Shown piece by piece: positions 17,206 to 25,948 of a stretch of 50,071 nt of DNA. Origin of the DNA: an uncultured Eubacteriales bacterium (GTDB lineage Bacteria; Bacillota; Clostridia; Oscillospirales; CAG-272); the NCBI GenBank assembly GCA_905205065.1, contig CAJLCI010000015.1, forward strand, positions 1 through 50,071. The letters run 5' to 3'. Both the position numbers and the translations under genes were made by a program. A model generated the notes under the pieces. That model saw only the letters and a list, made by a program, of their open reading frames with translations. It was not told where the DNA came from and did not search any database. The number at the start of each line of letters is the position of its first letter. Position 1 is the stretch's first letter.

Positions 17206-18699
17206 TCAGTTCCGCATGGTTGCATATTTCATTATTTCTTCCTGAGTAGCGTCTGCAATGTCGAGTTCAGCGGTTATACGTCCTTCGCACATGACAATTA
17301 CGCGGTCTGAAAGCCGCTGTATTTCAGCCAGCTCCGAGGAAATCATAATGATAGACTTTCCTTCGGCAGCGAGCTTTTCCATGAGTTCGTACATTTCGCT
17401 TTTTGCGCCTACATCTATACCTCTTGTGGGCTCATCAAAAATAAATATGTCGGAATTTTTTATCAGCCATCTTGCAACGATTACCTTTTGCTGATTACCT
17501 CCGGACAGATTTTTAAGCTCCTGAAACATAGAAGGAGTTTTTGTCCGCAGAAGGGCATTTGTTTCTGCCGCACTCTTCGCTATTTGCTTATCATCTATCC
17601 AGCCGGCTCTTGTAAATCTGTCAATTGACGCCAGAGCTGAATTTTCGGCTACTGATTTTATGAGCAAAAGACCGTAGCGTTTTCTGTCTTCCGAAAGATA
17701 GCATATGCCGTTTTTTACCGCATGCTCAGGCCGTTTTATACGAACCTTTCTGCCTCGGACGAATATTTCTCCTGAATCTTTCAAATCAGCTCCGTATATT
17801 GCGCGCGCCGTTTCTGTCCGTCCTGCACCCATTAATCCGGCGAATCCGAGAATTTCGCCCTTTCGCAGAGTAAAGGTGACGTCCTTTACTTCATTTCCCG
17901 CATTCAAATGCTTGACTTCAAGGACAGTTTCTGCATTTTGAGGTACGGCGCTTTTTTCCTTTTTATCTCCGTATATGACTCGTCCGACCATCATCCTTAC
18001 GATTTCATCCTTAGTTGTATCCTTTGTGTTTACTGTCCCGATGTATTCTCCATCACGCATTACAGTTACGCGGTCCGAAATGCGGTTGATTTCGTCCATT
18101 CGGTGAGATATATAAATCATACCGATTCCTTTATCGCGCAGGTCGTTCATAATTTTAAAAAGCTCTTCAACTTCCGGCTGCGTAAGCGCCGCAGTCGGCT
18201 CGTCCAGTACGAGCAGCCGGCAGTCGTGTGAAATGGCTTTGGCGATTTCGACCATTTGCTGTTTGCCGACTGTTAGAGTACCGAGTGGGATTTCCGGGTT
18301 AATGTTGACTCCTATATTACGGAAAAGCTCTCCGGCGTCACAAATCATTTTTCGGTCGTCAATCATAAATCCTTTCATCGGCTCTCGGCCGATATATATG
18401 TTCTGGGCGACTGTCAGGTGATTCATCGTATTGAGTTCCTGATGTATGACGCTGATACCGGCTTTCTGAGATTCGGCTATATTCGCAAATTCAACAGGCT
18501 TTCCAAAGAGTTCAATTGTTCCTCCGTCCCTTTTGTGGATTCCGCTCAGAACCTTTATAAGTGTAGATTTGCCGGCTCCGTTTTCTCCCATAAGAGCATG
18601 AACCTCTCCGGCGCGCAGCTCAAAGCTTGCTGATTTTAAGGCATGAACGCCGGAAAAACGTTTTTCTATACCGGTCATCCGCAGAATAATTTCGTTCAT
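17206..18699 (-). CDS. rbsA: ribose-type sugar ABC transporter, duplicated ATPase
   Basis: The 497-residue protein has two ABC domains in tandem. The first half has Walker A GENGAGKST, and VLDEPTAAL at Walker B. The second half has a degenerate Walker A (GLMGAGRTE), signature LSGGNQQKV and FDEPTRGID. This is the RbsA/MglA/XylG layout, in which a single chain supplies both sites. I start at 18699 (MNEII), where AAAGGAGG stands nine bases upstream; the in-frame start at 18735 is rejected. It is the first gene of the operon and its promoter lies at 18768-18796, divergent from the AraC-family gene. Confidence 0.92.
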   Translation of the reverse strand: MNEIILRMTGIEKRFSGVHALKSASFELRAGEVHALMGENGAGKSTLIKVLSGIHKRDGGTIELFGKPVEFANIAESQKAGISVIHQELNTMNHLTVAQNIYIGREPMKGFMIDDRKMICDAGELFRNIGVNINPEIPLGTLTVGKQQMVEIAKAISHDCRLLVLDEPTAALTQPEVEELFKIMNDLRDKGIGMIYISHRMDEINRISDRVTVMRDGEYIGTVNTKDTTKDEIVRMMVGRVIYGDKKEKSAVPQNAETVLEVKHLNAGNEVKDVTFTLRKGEILGFAGLMGAGRTETARAIYGADLKDSGEIFVRGRKVRIKRPEHAVKNGICYLSEDRKRYGLLLIKSVAENSALASIDRFTRAGWIDDKQIAKSAAETNALLRTKTPSMFQELKNLSGGNQQKVIVARWLIKNSDIFIFDEPTRGIDVGAKSEMYELMEKLAAEGKSIIMISSELAEIQRLSDRVIVMCEGRITAELDIADATQEEIMKYATMRN

Positions 18700-18767
18700 A
18701 TCGAAAGCCTCCTTTTTCATGAGATTGCAAATCACTGATTTGTACTCTATGAGATAATTGTAATATA

Positions 18768-18796
18768 ATAATATCTTATTTTCGATTGTTTTACAA
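18768..18796 (-). promoter_or_regulatory. promoter of the sugar ABC operon
   Basis: Read leftward, TTGTAA (18791-18796) and TATTAT (18768-18773) are 17 bases apart. The -35 box is weak, as expected for a promoter that needs an activator such as the divergent AraC protein. Confidence 0.65.
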
Positions 18797-18812
18797 TGAC
18801 GATAATTGTCAT
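18796..18812. promoter_or_regulatory. inverted repeat next to the ABC operon promoter
   Basis: ATGAC and GTCAT flank a 7-base centre (ATGACGATAATTGTCAT, one mismatch inside). It touches the -35 box of the leftward promoter, a usual place for an activator. The AraC-family neighbour is the obvious candidate, though AraC proteins often prefer direct repeats. Confidence 0.45.
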
Positions 18813-18851
18813 ATTTTCAAAGCAACAAAGTACCATATATCACATTTAATC

Positions 18852-18880
18852 TTGACAAATTTGTCGAAATTATATATAAT
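18852..18880 (+). promoter_or_regulatory. consensus promoter with embedded palindrome upstream of the AraC gene
   Basis: TTGACA (18852-18857) and TATAAT (18875-18880) are 17 bases apart, a full consensus match. GACAAATTTGTC (18854-18865), a perfect 12-bp palindrome, overlaps the -35 box and would let a repressor block it. The start at about 18887 leaves more than 300 bases before the AraC start. Confidence 0.8.
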
Positions 18881-19213
18881 AATATTAATAAATAACAAAT
18901 TTTAAATATGATATGCTAATATGCTAAAGTGTTAAAACTGCAAATGATTACAACGTTTCGGCGAAAAGCCTCTTCAGGCGAATAATTGCATTTTTTGGTT
19001 ACTTCATTAAATGCATGCAGATAAAAAGCTTTTTGCCGAGGAATTGAATTATGATGAAAAATAGCAGTATTCATGTTTGAAAATGTTTGAAAATGAAGCT
19101 TTTTTATATGACTTACTCCATAATTCAAAAAATATATTGCCCGGAGAGTATTTATTTATGCTCTGAATAATTATAAAAATTTACATCCGGTGCAGAAGGG
19201 GAACGGTCTTTTC

Positions 19214-20080
19214 ATGAATGTCACACACATATATAACAGTGAGGAACGGCAGCAATATCTGATAGAGCATCATTACTCTATTCGCCTTAAACCACGTCTG
19301 CTGTATGCCGGAAAACAGTTTAAGGCAGGCGGATGGGAGGCGGATGAGCACAGCCACAATTTTGCCGAAATGGTGTTTGTCTATGACGGTCACGGCGAGG
19401 TTACGGTCGGAGGAATAACGCGCAATGTTTCGAAAGGCGATATCATAATATATAATGCCGGCGTTTTTCATAGCGAAAAAAGTCTTGATTCAAGTAGTTT
19501 TGAAGTACGGTTTATTGCATATGATAAGCTTGAAATAACCGATCTACCGCCCAATCATTTACTTCCTCCCGACTATGACTTTATATACCCGACAAGCGAT
19601 ATGTATTCCACTTTTGTTCTTTATTTTGACAGAATTTTCTCTGAATTTGAGACGAAGGATCAGTTCTTTGCCGAGATTGCTCAGAATCTTTCGCGCAATA
19701 TGCTGCTATATCTTTTCAGACTTATAAACGAGTCGGGAAAAGAAAGCGATATTTTAAGAAATAATAAGGTTCTTGACAAAGCTGTCGAATATATTGACAA
19801 TAATTATAAAAGTGAAATTACGCTTGAGGCACTTGCTTCAAAGTGCTTTGTGAATAAATATTATCTCGCGCATCTTTTCACAAGGTTCAAGGGTATTTCG
19901 ATCGGGAAATATCTTAATTGCAAACGCTTTGAGGAAGCCAAAAGGTTACTCTCCGAGACTGCCATGCCTGTCGGAGATGTTGCAGCCTCATCGGGCTTTA
20001 ACGATGTAAGCTACTTTTGCCGCGCGTTTAAAAAGGAAACCGGTTCTACACCTCTTGAGTTTAGAAAAAATATGGGTTAG
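19214..20080 (+). CDS. AraC-family transcriptional regulator
   Basis: Residues about 25-110 form a cupin sensor domain (HSHNFAEMVFVYDGHGEV, then SKGDIIIYNAGVFH). The C-terminal 100 residues carry two helix-turn-helix units (LEALASKCFVNKYYLAHLF and VGDVAASSGFNDVSYFCRAF), with the closing FKKETGSTPLEFRK. It probably binds the sugar taken up by the divergent ABC transporter and controls that operon. I start at 19214, where AAGGGGA lies 11 bases upstream; an in-frame ATG at 19190 lacks a site. The length of 289 residues is normal. Confidence 0.9.
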   Translation: MNVTHIYNSEERQQYLIEHHYSIRLKPRLLYAGKQFKAGGWEADEHSHNFAEMVFVYDGHGEVTVGGITRNVSKGDIIIYNAGVFHSEKSLDSSSFEVRFIAYDKLEITDLPPNHLLPPDYDFIYPTSDMYSTFVLYFDRIFSEFETKDQFFAEIAQNLSRNMLLYLFRLINESGKESDILRNNKVLDKAVEYIDNNYKSEITLEALASKCFVNKYYLAHLFTRFKGISIGKYLNCKRFEEAKRLLSETAMPVGDVAASSGFNDVSYFCRAFKKETGSTPLEFRKNMG

Positions 20081-20096
20081 CTTTATAGGTGTGCCT

Positions 20097-20208
20097 CCGA
20101 TATGCTGTTCTACCGATGTGTTGTTCTACCGATGTGCTGTTCTACCGATATGCTATTCTATCGGTATGCAGTTTTACCGATATGCTGTGATTCCGATATA
20201 TGGTTGAG
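20097..20208 (+). repeat. tandem repeat, 16-bp unit, about 7 copies
   Basis: Units of CCGATRTGCTGTTCTA follow in exact 16-base register from 20097 to 20208. The first four are nearly identical and the last three decay. The array starts 16 bases after the stop of the AraC gene and is not coding. Confidence 0.95.
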
Positions 20209-20347
20209 CGCGAAGAGAGAATTAGGCTATTACAGCCGTAATTATAATCTTTAAAGTTATCTTTTCGGGTATGTGTCAAAAATCGTTTCCGGGATATTGC
20301 CGGTAACTGCGTTTAATGCCGTACGGTAAATTTTAAATAATAAGTTA

Positions 20348-20376
20348 TTGACTTTTTGCATCTGATAAGCTATAAT
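20348..20376 (+). promoter_or_regulatory. pnuC promoter
   Basis: TTGACT (20348-20353) and TATAAT (20371-20376) are 17 bases apart, with a start at about 20383, 125 bases before the GTG. Confidence 0.85.
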
Positions 20377-20382
20377 ATAACT

Positions 20383-20500
20383 GTAATAGATTTAACTGCC
20401 ACCGGGTAGTAAAATGCTTATGCATTCGTATACACATCGTTAGGTCGTAGAAGATGTGTGTCCGGGTGCATTTTTAATTTGATTATTATAAAAGCGAGGT
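20383..20500 (+). promoter_or_regulatory. pnuC leader with intrinsic terminator: attenuator or riboswitch candidate
   Basis: The arm 20422-20438 pairs with 20453-20469 in 16 of 17 positions (some G-U pairs), closing a 14-base loop. TTTTT (20471-20475) follows, so it is a good terminator that lies before the gene it precedes. Upstream, GCCACCGG (20398-20405) can pair with CCGGGTG of the 3' arm, which would break the terminator. It does not fit the TPP, FMN, preQ1 or THF consensus as I know them; the small streptococcal pnuC (NAD+-II) motif was not recognised either. Confidence 0.6.
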
Positions 20501-20507
20501 AAATATT

Positions 20508-21200
20508 GTGATATGGATAAGATCTATAATAAGTAATTTTTCAAAGGGAGAATTCATTTTGTGGGGTACTTCTGTTTGTATGACCGTTTTGTCATTCTTG
20601 ATTTTTGACAGGACAAATTACCTTACGCTGACGGCGTCTCTTATAGGTGTGACGTCTTTAATTTTCAACGCAAAGGGCAACCCGATAGGACAGCTGCTTA
20701 CGGTGTTTTTTAGTGTATTGTATGGAATTATATCGTTTAGTTTTTCATATTACGGAGAGATGATAACATATCTCGGCATGACGGCTCCCATGGCTGTGTT
20801 TGCATTGATTTCATGGCTTCGTAACCCATATAACGGAAATAAATCTGAGGTCAGGGTAAATCATATAAAAGGAGCCGAAGTATGTTTTATGTTATTTCTG
20901 ACCGTGGTGGTTACATTTGCTTTTTACTTTATTCTTAAGGCTTTTAATACGGCGAATCTTGTTTTTAGCACAATTTCAGTTACAACAAGCTTTCTTGCGG
21001 TTTATCTGACTTTCAGACGGAGTCCGCTGTATGCGCTCGCTTACGCGGCAAACGATATTGTATTAATTGTTTTGTGGGTTTTGGCCGCATGCTTTGATTC
21101 ATCATATATTTCTGTAATCGTATGTTTTATTATGTTTTTGCTCAACGATATTTACGGATATATAAACTGGAAGAAAATGAGTAAAAGACAGCAGTGCTGA
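20508..21200 (+). CDS. pnuC: PnuC-family vitamin transporter
   Basis: The 230-residue membrane protein has about seven hydrophobic segments and matches PnuC: GNPIGQLLTVFFSVLYGIIS with the conserved aromatic patch, then the C-terminal LNDIYGYINWKKM. PnuC proteins move nicotinamide riboside, and relatives take thiamin or riboflavin, by facilitated diffusion trapped by phosphorylation inside the cell. Which one is carried here is open; no partner kinase (NadR, thiamin or riboflavin kinase) is adjacent. Translation starts at a GTG with GCGAGGT eight bases upstream. It is expressed alone, behind the structured leader. Confidence 0.88.
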   Translation: MIWIRSIISNFSKGEFILWGTSVCMTVLSFLIFDRTNYLTLTASLIGVTSLIFNAKGNPIGQLLTVFFSVLYGIISFSFSYYGEMITYLGMTAPMAVFALISWLRNPYNGNKSEVRVNHIKGAEVCFMLFLTVVVTFAFYFILKAFNTANLVFSTISVTTSFLAVYLTFRRSPLYALAYAANDIVLIVLWVLAACFDSSYISVIVCFIMFLLNDIYGYINWKKMSKRQQC

Positions 21201-21328
21201 ATTTAATAATGAAATCAATATGGAAGATACAAGTAGGTCATAATGATACTGGTTTTACAAATATTTGCTTATTTGTTCCGTATTCGTTACATCAATATAT
21301 GTAACTTGTAAACTTTCTTTAGCTGATA

Positions 21329-21357
21329 TTGACGCAACTTGTTTAAAATGCTAATAT
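21329..21357 (+). promoter_or_regulatory. citrate synthase promoter
   Basis: TTGACG (21329-21334) and TAATAT (21352-21357) are 17 bases apart, with a start about 55 bases before the ATG at 21418. Confidence 0.65.
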
Positions 21358-21417
21358 ATAATACTAAGAGAAGTATTATATAAACTAATTAATGTTGTTT
21401 AAGAAAGGAAGCGGAAG

Positions 21418-22788
21418 ATGATAGAAAAAGATTTTTCGATAGTAACTCCTGAAATAGAGAAGCTTGCCGATATGGCGAGACTTAATTCCCGGATTGATCC
21501 TGATCTATACGATAAATACGCGGTAAAACGCGGTCTCAGAGATATTAAAGGAAACGGAGTTTTGACCGGACTTACCGAAATTTCCGAAATCATTGCAAAA
21601 AAGCCTGATGAAGAAGGAAATTTAATTCCGTGCGACGGAGAACTTTATTATCGTGGAATTAATATTCAGGACCTTATAAACGGATTTGTTTCGGAAGGCC
21701 GCTTTGGTTTTGAGGAAACGGTGTATCTTCTTCTTTTCGGAAAGCTTCCTAGCCGAAGCGAGCTTGACAGCTTTAACAGTATAATCGGGTATTACCGGAG
21801 TATTCCGCAGAATTTTGTGCGCGACATAATAATGAAAAAACCGAGCCGCGATATTATGAATGCACTCGCCCGCTCCGTACTTACACTTTATTCATATGAT
21901 GACTGCGCCGACGACACAAGCCTGCCGAATGTTCTTCGTCAGTCCATACAGCTTATTGCAGAGTTTCCTATGCTCATATGCTATAATTATATTGCATATG
22001 AATATTATCATAACGGCATGGGACTTCATATAAATCCTCCCAAACCAGAGCTTTCTACCGCAGAGACTATACTTCAGCTTCTCAGGATAGACCAGTCGTA
22101 TACCGAGACCGAGGCGAAGGTTCTCGATATGGCGCTTGTACTGCACGCGGAGCATGGAGGAGGAAACAATTCAACCTTTACTACTCATGTCGTAACGTCG
22201 TCTGGATCTGATACATATTCGACGATTGTAGCGTCGCTTGGATCGCTTAAAGGCCCTAAACACGGCGGCGCCAACAAAATGGTTGTAGATATGTTTGAGG
22301 ATATAAAATCTCATGTTAAAAATTGGGATGATGAGGAAGAGCTGAAAAATTATCTTGATTTAATCCTGAACAAAAAAGCATTTGATAAATCCGGTCTTGT
22401 TTACGGTATGGGACATGCTATATATTCCGTTTCCGATCCGCGTGCTAAAGTTTTCAAGAGATTTGTTGAAAAGCTTGCCGTGGAGAAGAACATGGAGAGT
22501 GAGTACAGGCTTCACACGAATGTTGAGCGTATTGCGGCTGAGCTTATTGCCAAGGAGCGGAATATTTACAAAGGTGTAAGTGCGAATGTGGATTTTTACA
22601 GCGGATTTGTATACAAAATGCTTGGACTTCCCCAGGAGCTGTACACACCGCTTTTTGCAACAGCGCGTGTCGCAGGCTGGTCTGCGCACCGTATGGAAGA
22701 ACTTATAGGAAAAGGCAAAATCATTCGTCCTGCCTATAAAGCTGTACGTTCTCATGCAGACTATATTCCGATTGATAAGCGAGTCTGA
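21418..22788 (+). CDS. gltA: citrate synthase (citrate/2-methylcitrate family)
   Basis: The enzyme condenses acetyl-CoA and oxaloacetate to citrate. The 456-residue protein has GELYYRGINIQDL at its N terminal part, the active histidines in LHAEHGGGNNSTF and GPKHGGANKM, and the catalytic Asp with GMGHAIYSVSDPRAKV. It is longer than the 370-residue Bacillus type because of an N-terminal helical extension of about 60 residues, as is common in Clostridia. No other TCA-cycle gene is nearby, so it probably feeds 2-oxoglutarate and glutamate synthesis in an incomplete cycle. A GGAAGCGGAAG site precedes the ATG. Methylcitrate synthase activity cannot be excluded. Confidence 0.92.
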   Translation: MIEKDFSIVTPEIEKLADMARLNSRIDPDLYDKYAVKRGLRDIKGNGVLTGLTEISEIIAKKPDEEGNLIPCDGELYYRGINIQDLINGFVSEGRFGFEETVYLLLFGKLPSRSELDSFNSIIGYYRSIPQNFVRDIIMKKPSRDIMNALARSVLTLYSYDDCADDTSLPNVLRQSIQLIAEFPMLICYNYIAYEYYHNGMGLHINPPKPELSTAETILQLLRIDQSYTETEAKVLDMALVLHAEHGGGNNSTFTTHVVTSSGSDTYSTIVASLGSLKGPKHGGANKMVVDMFEDIKSHVKNWDDEEELKNYLDLILNKKAFDKSGLVYGMGHAIYSVSDPRAKVFKRFVEKLAVEKNMESEYRLHTNVERIAAELIAKERNIYKGVSANVDFYSGFVYKMLGLPQELYTPLFATARVAGWSAHRMEELIGKGKIIRPAYKAVRSHADYIPIDKRV

Positions 22789-22981
22789 TTTTCAGATTGA
22801 AATTGCGATGTTTTTGCCTGATAAGGTTTAAAGCTGTTATTTAAAATTGTATCTGATTGTCAGATTGCCGTTCAAAACTTAAGCTTAATCTGATTTTTGC
22901 AGAGCCTATTTTTATAATATAGCTTGTAAGCTTTATTCAGTTATAAATCAATTGCCGAAGCTAAAGATCTGTAAATAATAA

Positions 22982-23016
22982 AAAGAGAACCTGAGCATAT
23001 GCTTCAGGTTCTCTTT
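22982..23016. terminator. bidirectional terminator, gltA / HAD phosphatase
   Basis: A perfect 13-bp stem (22982-22994 with 23004-23016) closes a 9-base loop. It is flanked by AAAA on the left and TTTGTTT on the right, and lies between convergent genes. Confidence 0.88.
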
Positions 23017-23042
23017 GTTTGCTTAACCGTATATTTTGCAAG

Positions 23043-23840
23043 TTATGAGAGAAGTGCATAAATCAGACCGGATATATCGTCATATACCGCTGATGCTGCA
23101 GATTTAACTTCCTCTTTTCCTGACGATACGGCGCAGCCATCAAAATCTCTGATCATACCTATGTCGTTGTAATTGTCTCCTATCGGTGTTATTGACTTGC
23201 ACGGAATTTTATATATTTTTGAAAGCATGAAGAGACTTTGAGATTTGCCTGTACCGGCTCCCGGAATATCTATGCATTGTTCATTTCTGTATGCGGTTAT
23301 ATAGTCTCCGAAAATTTTGTTTATTTGATTTGTATATTCGCTTGCTGTTTCCGCATTTTCAAACGCGGTGTGGATTATATTGAATCCTGAACCTTGAGCA
23401 AAAATGTCAGGCGTTACATATACCCGTCCGCTTTCATCGGTTTGACCTGGTCTGTAGCGGATATTTAATCCAATCGGTATGCCCAACATTTCCATGCCGA
23501 GGCTCCGTGACAGCCAGAGCGGATTCCTTTGAAGAATAAAATCGGTAAGCTCGGCAAGCCGCGAAGTATTCGTGGTATTACTCCATACGCATTTTTCTTC
23601 TGAGTCGAGTATACAGGCTCCGGAACAGCATATTATAAAGTCGAAGGATACCTCTGCCGCTCTTTCCGCGGCTTTTTTTGCAGCGTAAAGATCTCTGCCG
23701 GTTACGAGGCCGAAGAGATTTCCTCTGTCCTGCCATTCCTTAATTGCTTCTGCATCCGCTTCTGTGACGGACTGTCCGCGCATCAGTGTGCCGTCGAAAT
23801 CACTTGCAATTATTCTTGACGTCTTACTTTGCAGTTGCAT
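23043..23840 (-). CDS. Cof-type HAD-family phosphatase
   Basis: The 265-residue protein begins with motif I IIASDFDGTLM (about residues 10-20), has a large C2-type cap in the middle and ends with motif IV PIGDNYNDIGMI and a lysine-bearing motif III before it. This is the Cof/YkrA class, which hydrolyses sugar phosphates, FMN or similar phosphorylated metabolites; the substrate is unknown. AAGGAA lies ten bases before the ATG. The gene is alone and convergent with gltA. It is unrelated in its cap to the truncated HAD gene at 38-382. Confidence 0.85.
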   Translation of the reverse strand: MQLQSKTSRIIASDFDGTLMRGQSVTEADAEAIKEWQDRGNLFGLVTGRDLYAAKKAAERAAEVSFDFIICCSGACILDSEEKCVWSNTTNTSRLAELTDFILQRNPLWLSRSLGMEMLGIPIGLNIRYRPGQTDESGRVYVTPDIFAQGSGFNIIHTAFENAETASEYTNQINKIFGDYITAYRNEQCIDIPGAGTGKSQSLFMLSKIYKIPCKSITPIGDNYNDIGMIRDFDGCAVSSGKEEVKSAASAVYDDISGLIYALLS

Positions 23841-24102
23841 TATTAAATATTCCTTGTCTTGAAAAAAATATTAAGTACAATAATTTTATCATATATTCAG
23901 GCAATATTCAATAAGGAAATTTAAGACTTTATTATATGTGATTCATACTTGACGATGTGCTGCTTTATTGTGTGAAAGAATTTATTTTTAATTAAAAAAT
24001 ATAAAGTGTATAAAAAACGGCGGAATGCAGATAATTTCTTTTGACGGTATTTAAGACTAATTTTATTTTAATATACCAATAAAAAAGAGAAAGGATAATA
24101 AA

Positions 24103-24552
24103 ATGCAGGCACAGGCTAAGACATTAAAAGATGATGCAATGCTTCTCGGTTTTATATACCAGAATGCGCGTATGGGTATTACCGGCATTAATCAGATTCG
24201 CAGCTCGGTAGATGACGATAAGTTCATGGAACTTATTAATCGTCAATATTCAAAGTATGATGAATTTGTCACTAAGTCCGCAGAAGAGCTTCGCAGTCTC
24301 GGAGAGAAGCCGGAGGATATCAGCCCGATGGCAAAGGTAGGTTCATTCCTGTCTTCAAAATATAATACGGCTGTAGATTCCAGCACTTCGCATATAGCTG
24401 AAATGATGATTCAGGGAACCGAAATGGGAGTAACTAAACTTCTTCAGAAGCTTAACTCAATATCCGACTGCTCAAACAAATACAGAAAATTTGCTCAGGA
24501 ACTTATAGATTATGAGACGAAAAGCGTAGAGGATTTAAAAGCTTTTCTGTAA
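24103..24552 (+). CDS. small four-helix (ferritin-like) protein, function unknown
   Basis: The 149 residues are predicted to be almost wholly helical, in four amphipathic helices, with the conserved-looking PMAKVGSFLSSKYNT and SSTSHIAEMMIQGTEMGV blocks in the middle. I recall similar short proteins of this kind in Clostridia, annotated as hypothetical. The fold resembles DUF2383-type ferritin-like bundles, but no di-iron set of Glu and His residues is evident, so iron storage is not claimed. AAAGGA stands nine bases before the ATG. A weak promoter (TTGACG at 24041, TATTTT at 24064) may drive it alone. It is followed by a good terminator. Confidence 0.6.
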   Translation: MQAQAKTLKDDAMLLGFIYQNARMGITGINQIRSSVDDDKFMELINRQYSKYDEFVTKSAEELRSLGEKPEDISPMAKVGSFLSSKYNTAVDSSTSHIAEMMIQGTEMGVTKLLQKLNSISDCSNKYRKFAQELIDYETKSVEDLKAFL

Positions 24553-24566
24553 TTATAACGTAAATT

Positions 24567-24610
24567 AAAATTCTGCTCTGTCGGTAGTGTTGTGACGGGC
24601 AGAATTTTTT
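24567..24610 (+). terminator. terminator of the four-helix protein gene
   Basis: The arm AAATTCTGCTC pairs with GGGCAGAATTT (with a G-U pair), followed by TTTTTT, 15-60 bases after the stop codon. Confidence 0.85.
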
Positions 24611-24966
24611 AATTTTCAAGTCATAGACCTTTATCTTGTTTTTAGTGAAAAATCTGAATATTTTGAAGGAGGTTAAAATGTAAAAAGTACTTTTCAAATT
24701 TTAAATTATGTGATATAATAAGCATAAAGCTAACGCTTTTCGATTGGCGGGTTTTGTTTCATTGCCGATGACAGCGGTTTTGCAGAGCGCCACGAATATT
24801 GCGGTTTAATTTTTAAACTTACTACATAATCACTGTAAATTTAAAGCTTTAATGTCGGTCGTTTTTTCACTTTCGAGCCAGTGATTCTGCAAAGCAAGCC
24901 ATAAAAAGCGTTACAGTTTTAAATAATAGTGCGGTTTGCACTTTCAGAAAAACAAGGGTTTAAATT
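24611..24966 (+). promoter_or_regulatory. metF upstream region with promoter and long leader
   Basis: A moderate promoter (TTTTCA 24691-24696, 17 bases, TATAAT 24714-24719) starts a leader of about 240 bases. Short complementary pieces exist (TGGCG with CGCCA; AGTGC with GCACT at about 24930-24945), so it could fold. I do not recognise the SAM, cobalamin or THF riboswitch consensus in it. Just upstream, AAGGAGG is followed five bases later by ATG and at once TAA (24678-24683), a start-stop pair of uncertain meaning. Confidence 0.45.
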
Positions 24967-25830
24967 ATGAAAATTATCGACATTATAAACGGAGAAAAGC
25001 CCTCGCTGTCATTTGAGGTTTTCCCGCCTAAGACAAGCGAAGCGGTTGAACAAATAACAGCGGCTACCGAAAAAATTGCGGAGCTTAAGCCATCATATAT
25101 AAGTGTCACATATGGAGCAGGGGGCGGAACTTCTGATTATACCGTCATGGTTGCTTCTAATATAAAAAAGAAATACGGTGTTGAAACGGTTGCGCATCTC
25201 AGCTGTATTTCTTCCGGAAAGGCACGCGTTCGTGCGGAGCTTGACAGGCTGCGTGATAATGGAATTGAAAATATTTTGGCTCTTCGGGGAGATCTAACAG
25301 ATGATTTGGATTCGGACAAGCTTGAGTATCACTATGCGTCAGAGCTTGTTTCGGAGGTAAAGGAATACGGAGGTTTCTGTATAGGAGGCGCTTGCTATCC
25401 GGAGGGACATCCCGAAAGCGATTCATCTATCGACGATATAAATCATCTGAAAACAAAAATAAATGCCGGATGCGAATATCTTACTACACAGATGTTTTTT
25501 GACAACAATATTTTATATAATTTTCTTTATCGTTTGAGAGACTCAGGAGTAAATGTTCCTGTTGTTGCCGGAATTATGCCGGTGACGAATCCAAAGTCTA
25601 TTCGGCGTATTTGTTCGATTTCGGGAACTCTTTTGCCTCAACGGTTTATACGTATTGTTGAAAGATACGGCGGAAACGCAGAGGCTATGAAACAGGCCGG
25701 AATTGCATATGCAACCGAACAGATTATCGATCTTTTTGCCAATGGTGTGAATGCGGTTCATGTGTATTCAATGGATAAGCCTGATGTGGCTGCAAAAATT
25801 GCGGAAAATATCTCTGAAATTATAGCGTGA
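24967..25830 (+). CDS. metF: methylenetetrahydrofolate reductase
   Basis: MetF reduces 5,10-methylene-THF to 5-methyl-THF with a bound flavin. The 287-residue TIM barrel has the family blocks: SFEVFPPKT near the N terminus with the catalytic Glu, YISVTYGAGG, NILALRGD and a YLTTQMFFDN strand. No MetV-like Zn protein is adjacent, and the next genes encode methionine synthase, so its role here is methionine synthesis and not the acetyl-CoA pathway. AAGGG lies eight bases before the ATG. It is the first gene of metF, activation protein, metH. Confidence 0.94.
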   Translation: MKIIDIINGEKPSLSFEVFPPKTSEAVEQITAATEKIAELKPSYISVTYGAGGGTSDYTVMVASNIKKKYGVETVAHLSCISSGKARVRAELDRLRDNGIENILALRGDLTDDLDSDKLEYHYASELVSEVKEYGGFCIGGACYPEGHPESDSSIDDINHLKTKINAGCEYLTTQMFFDNNILYNFLYRLRDSGVNVPVVAGIMPVTNPKSIRRICSISGTLLPQRFIRIVERYGGNAEAMKQAGIAYATEQIIDLFANGVNAVHVYSMDKPDVAAKIAENISEIIA

Positions 25831-25948
25831 TATTTTTCTCTGATTTTTTTGAATTGAAATCTGTCGGCCGGAGCGAAGCGTTTTGAAAATCGGTAATTTT
25901 AGATTGTTATGACGATTGAATCATTTTTGGCTGTTCGGAGAAGTAGTG

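Larger units (their letters stand above)
18700..19213. other. divergent control region, rbsA-type operon / AraC gene
   Basis: Besides the two promoters and two dyads, bases 18887-19213 form a long 5' leader of the AraC gene. It has a short GCCTCTTCAGGC hairpin at about 18969 and T runs. I found no known riboswitch and no convincing small gene there. Confidence 0.5.
20081..20507. other. AraC-pnuC intergenic region
   Basis: The 427 bp hold, in order, the 16-bp repeat array, a stretch without recognised signals (20209-20347), the pnuC promoter and the structured pnuC leader. Confidence 0.6.

Noticed and set aside
18916..19128. Small leftward gene in the AraC leader
   Set aside because: 70 residues of unusual composition, no ribosome binding site, and it opposes a consensus promoter.
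24726..24966. SAM or cobalamin riboswitch before metF
   Set aside because: No S-box core and no B12 box was found; only scattered short complementary pieces are present.
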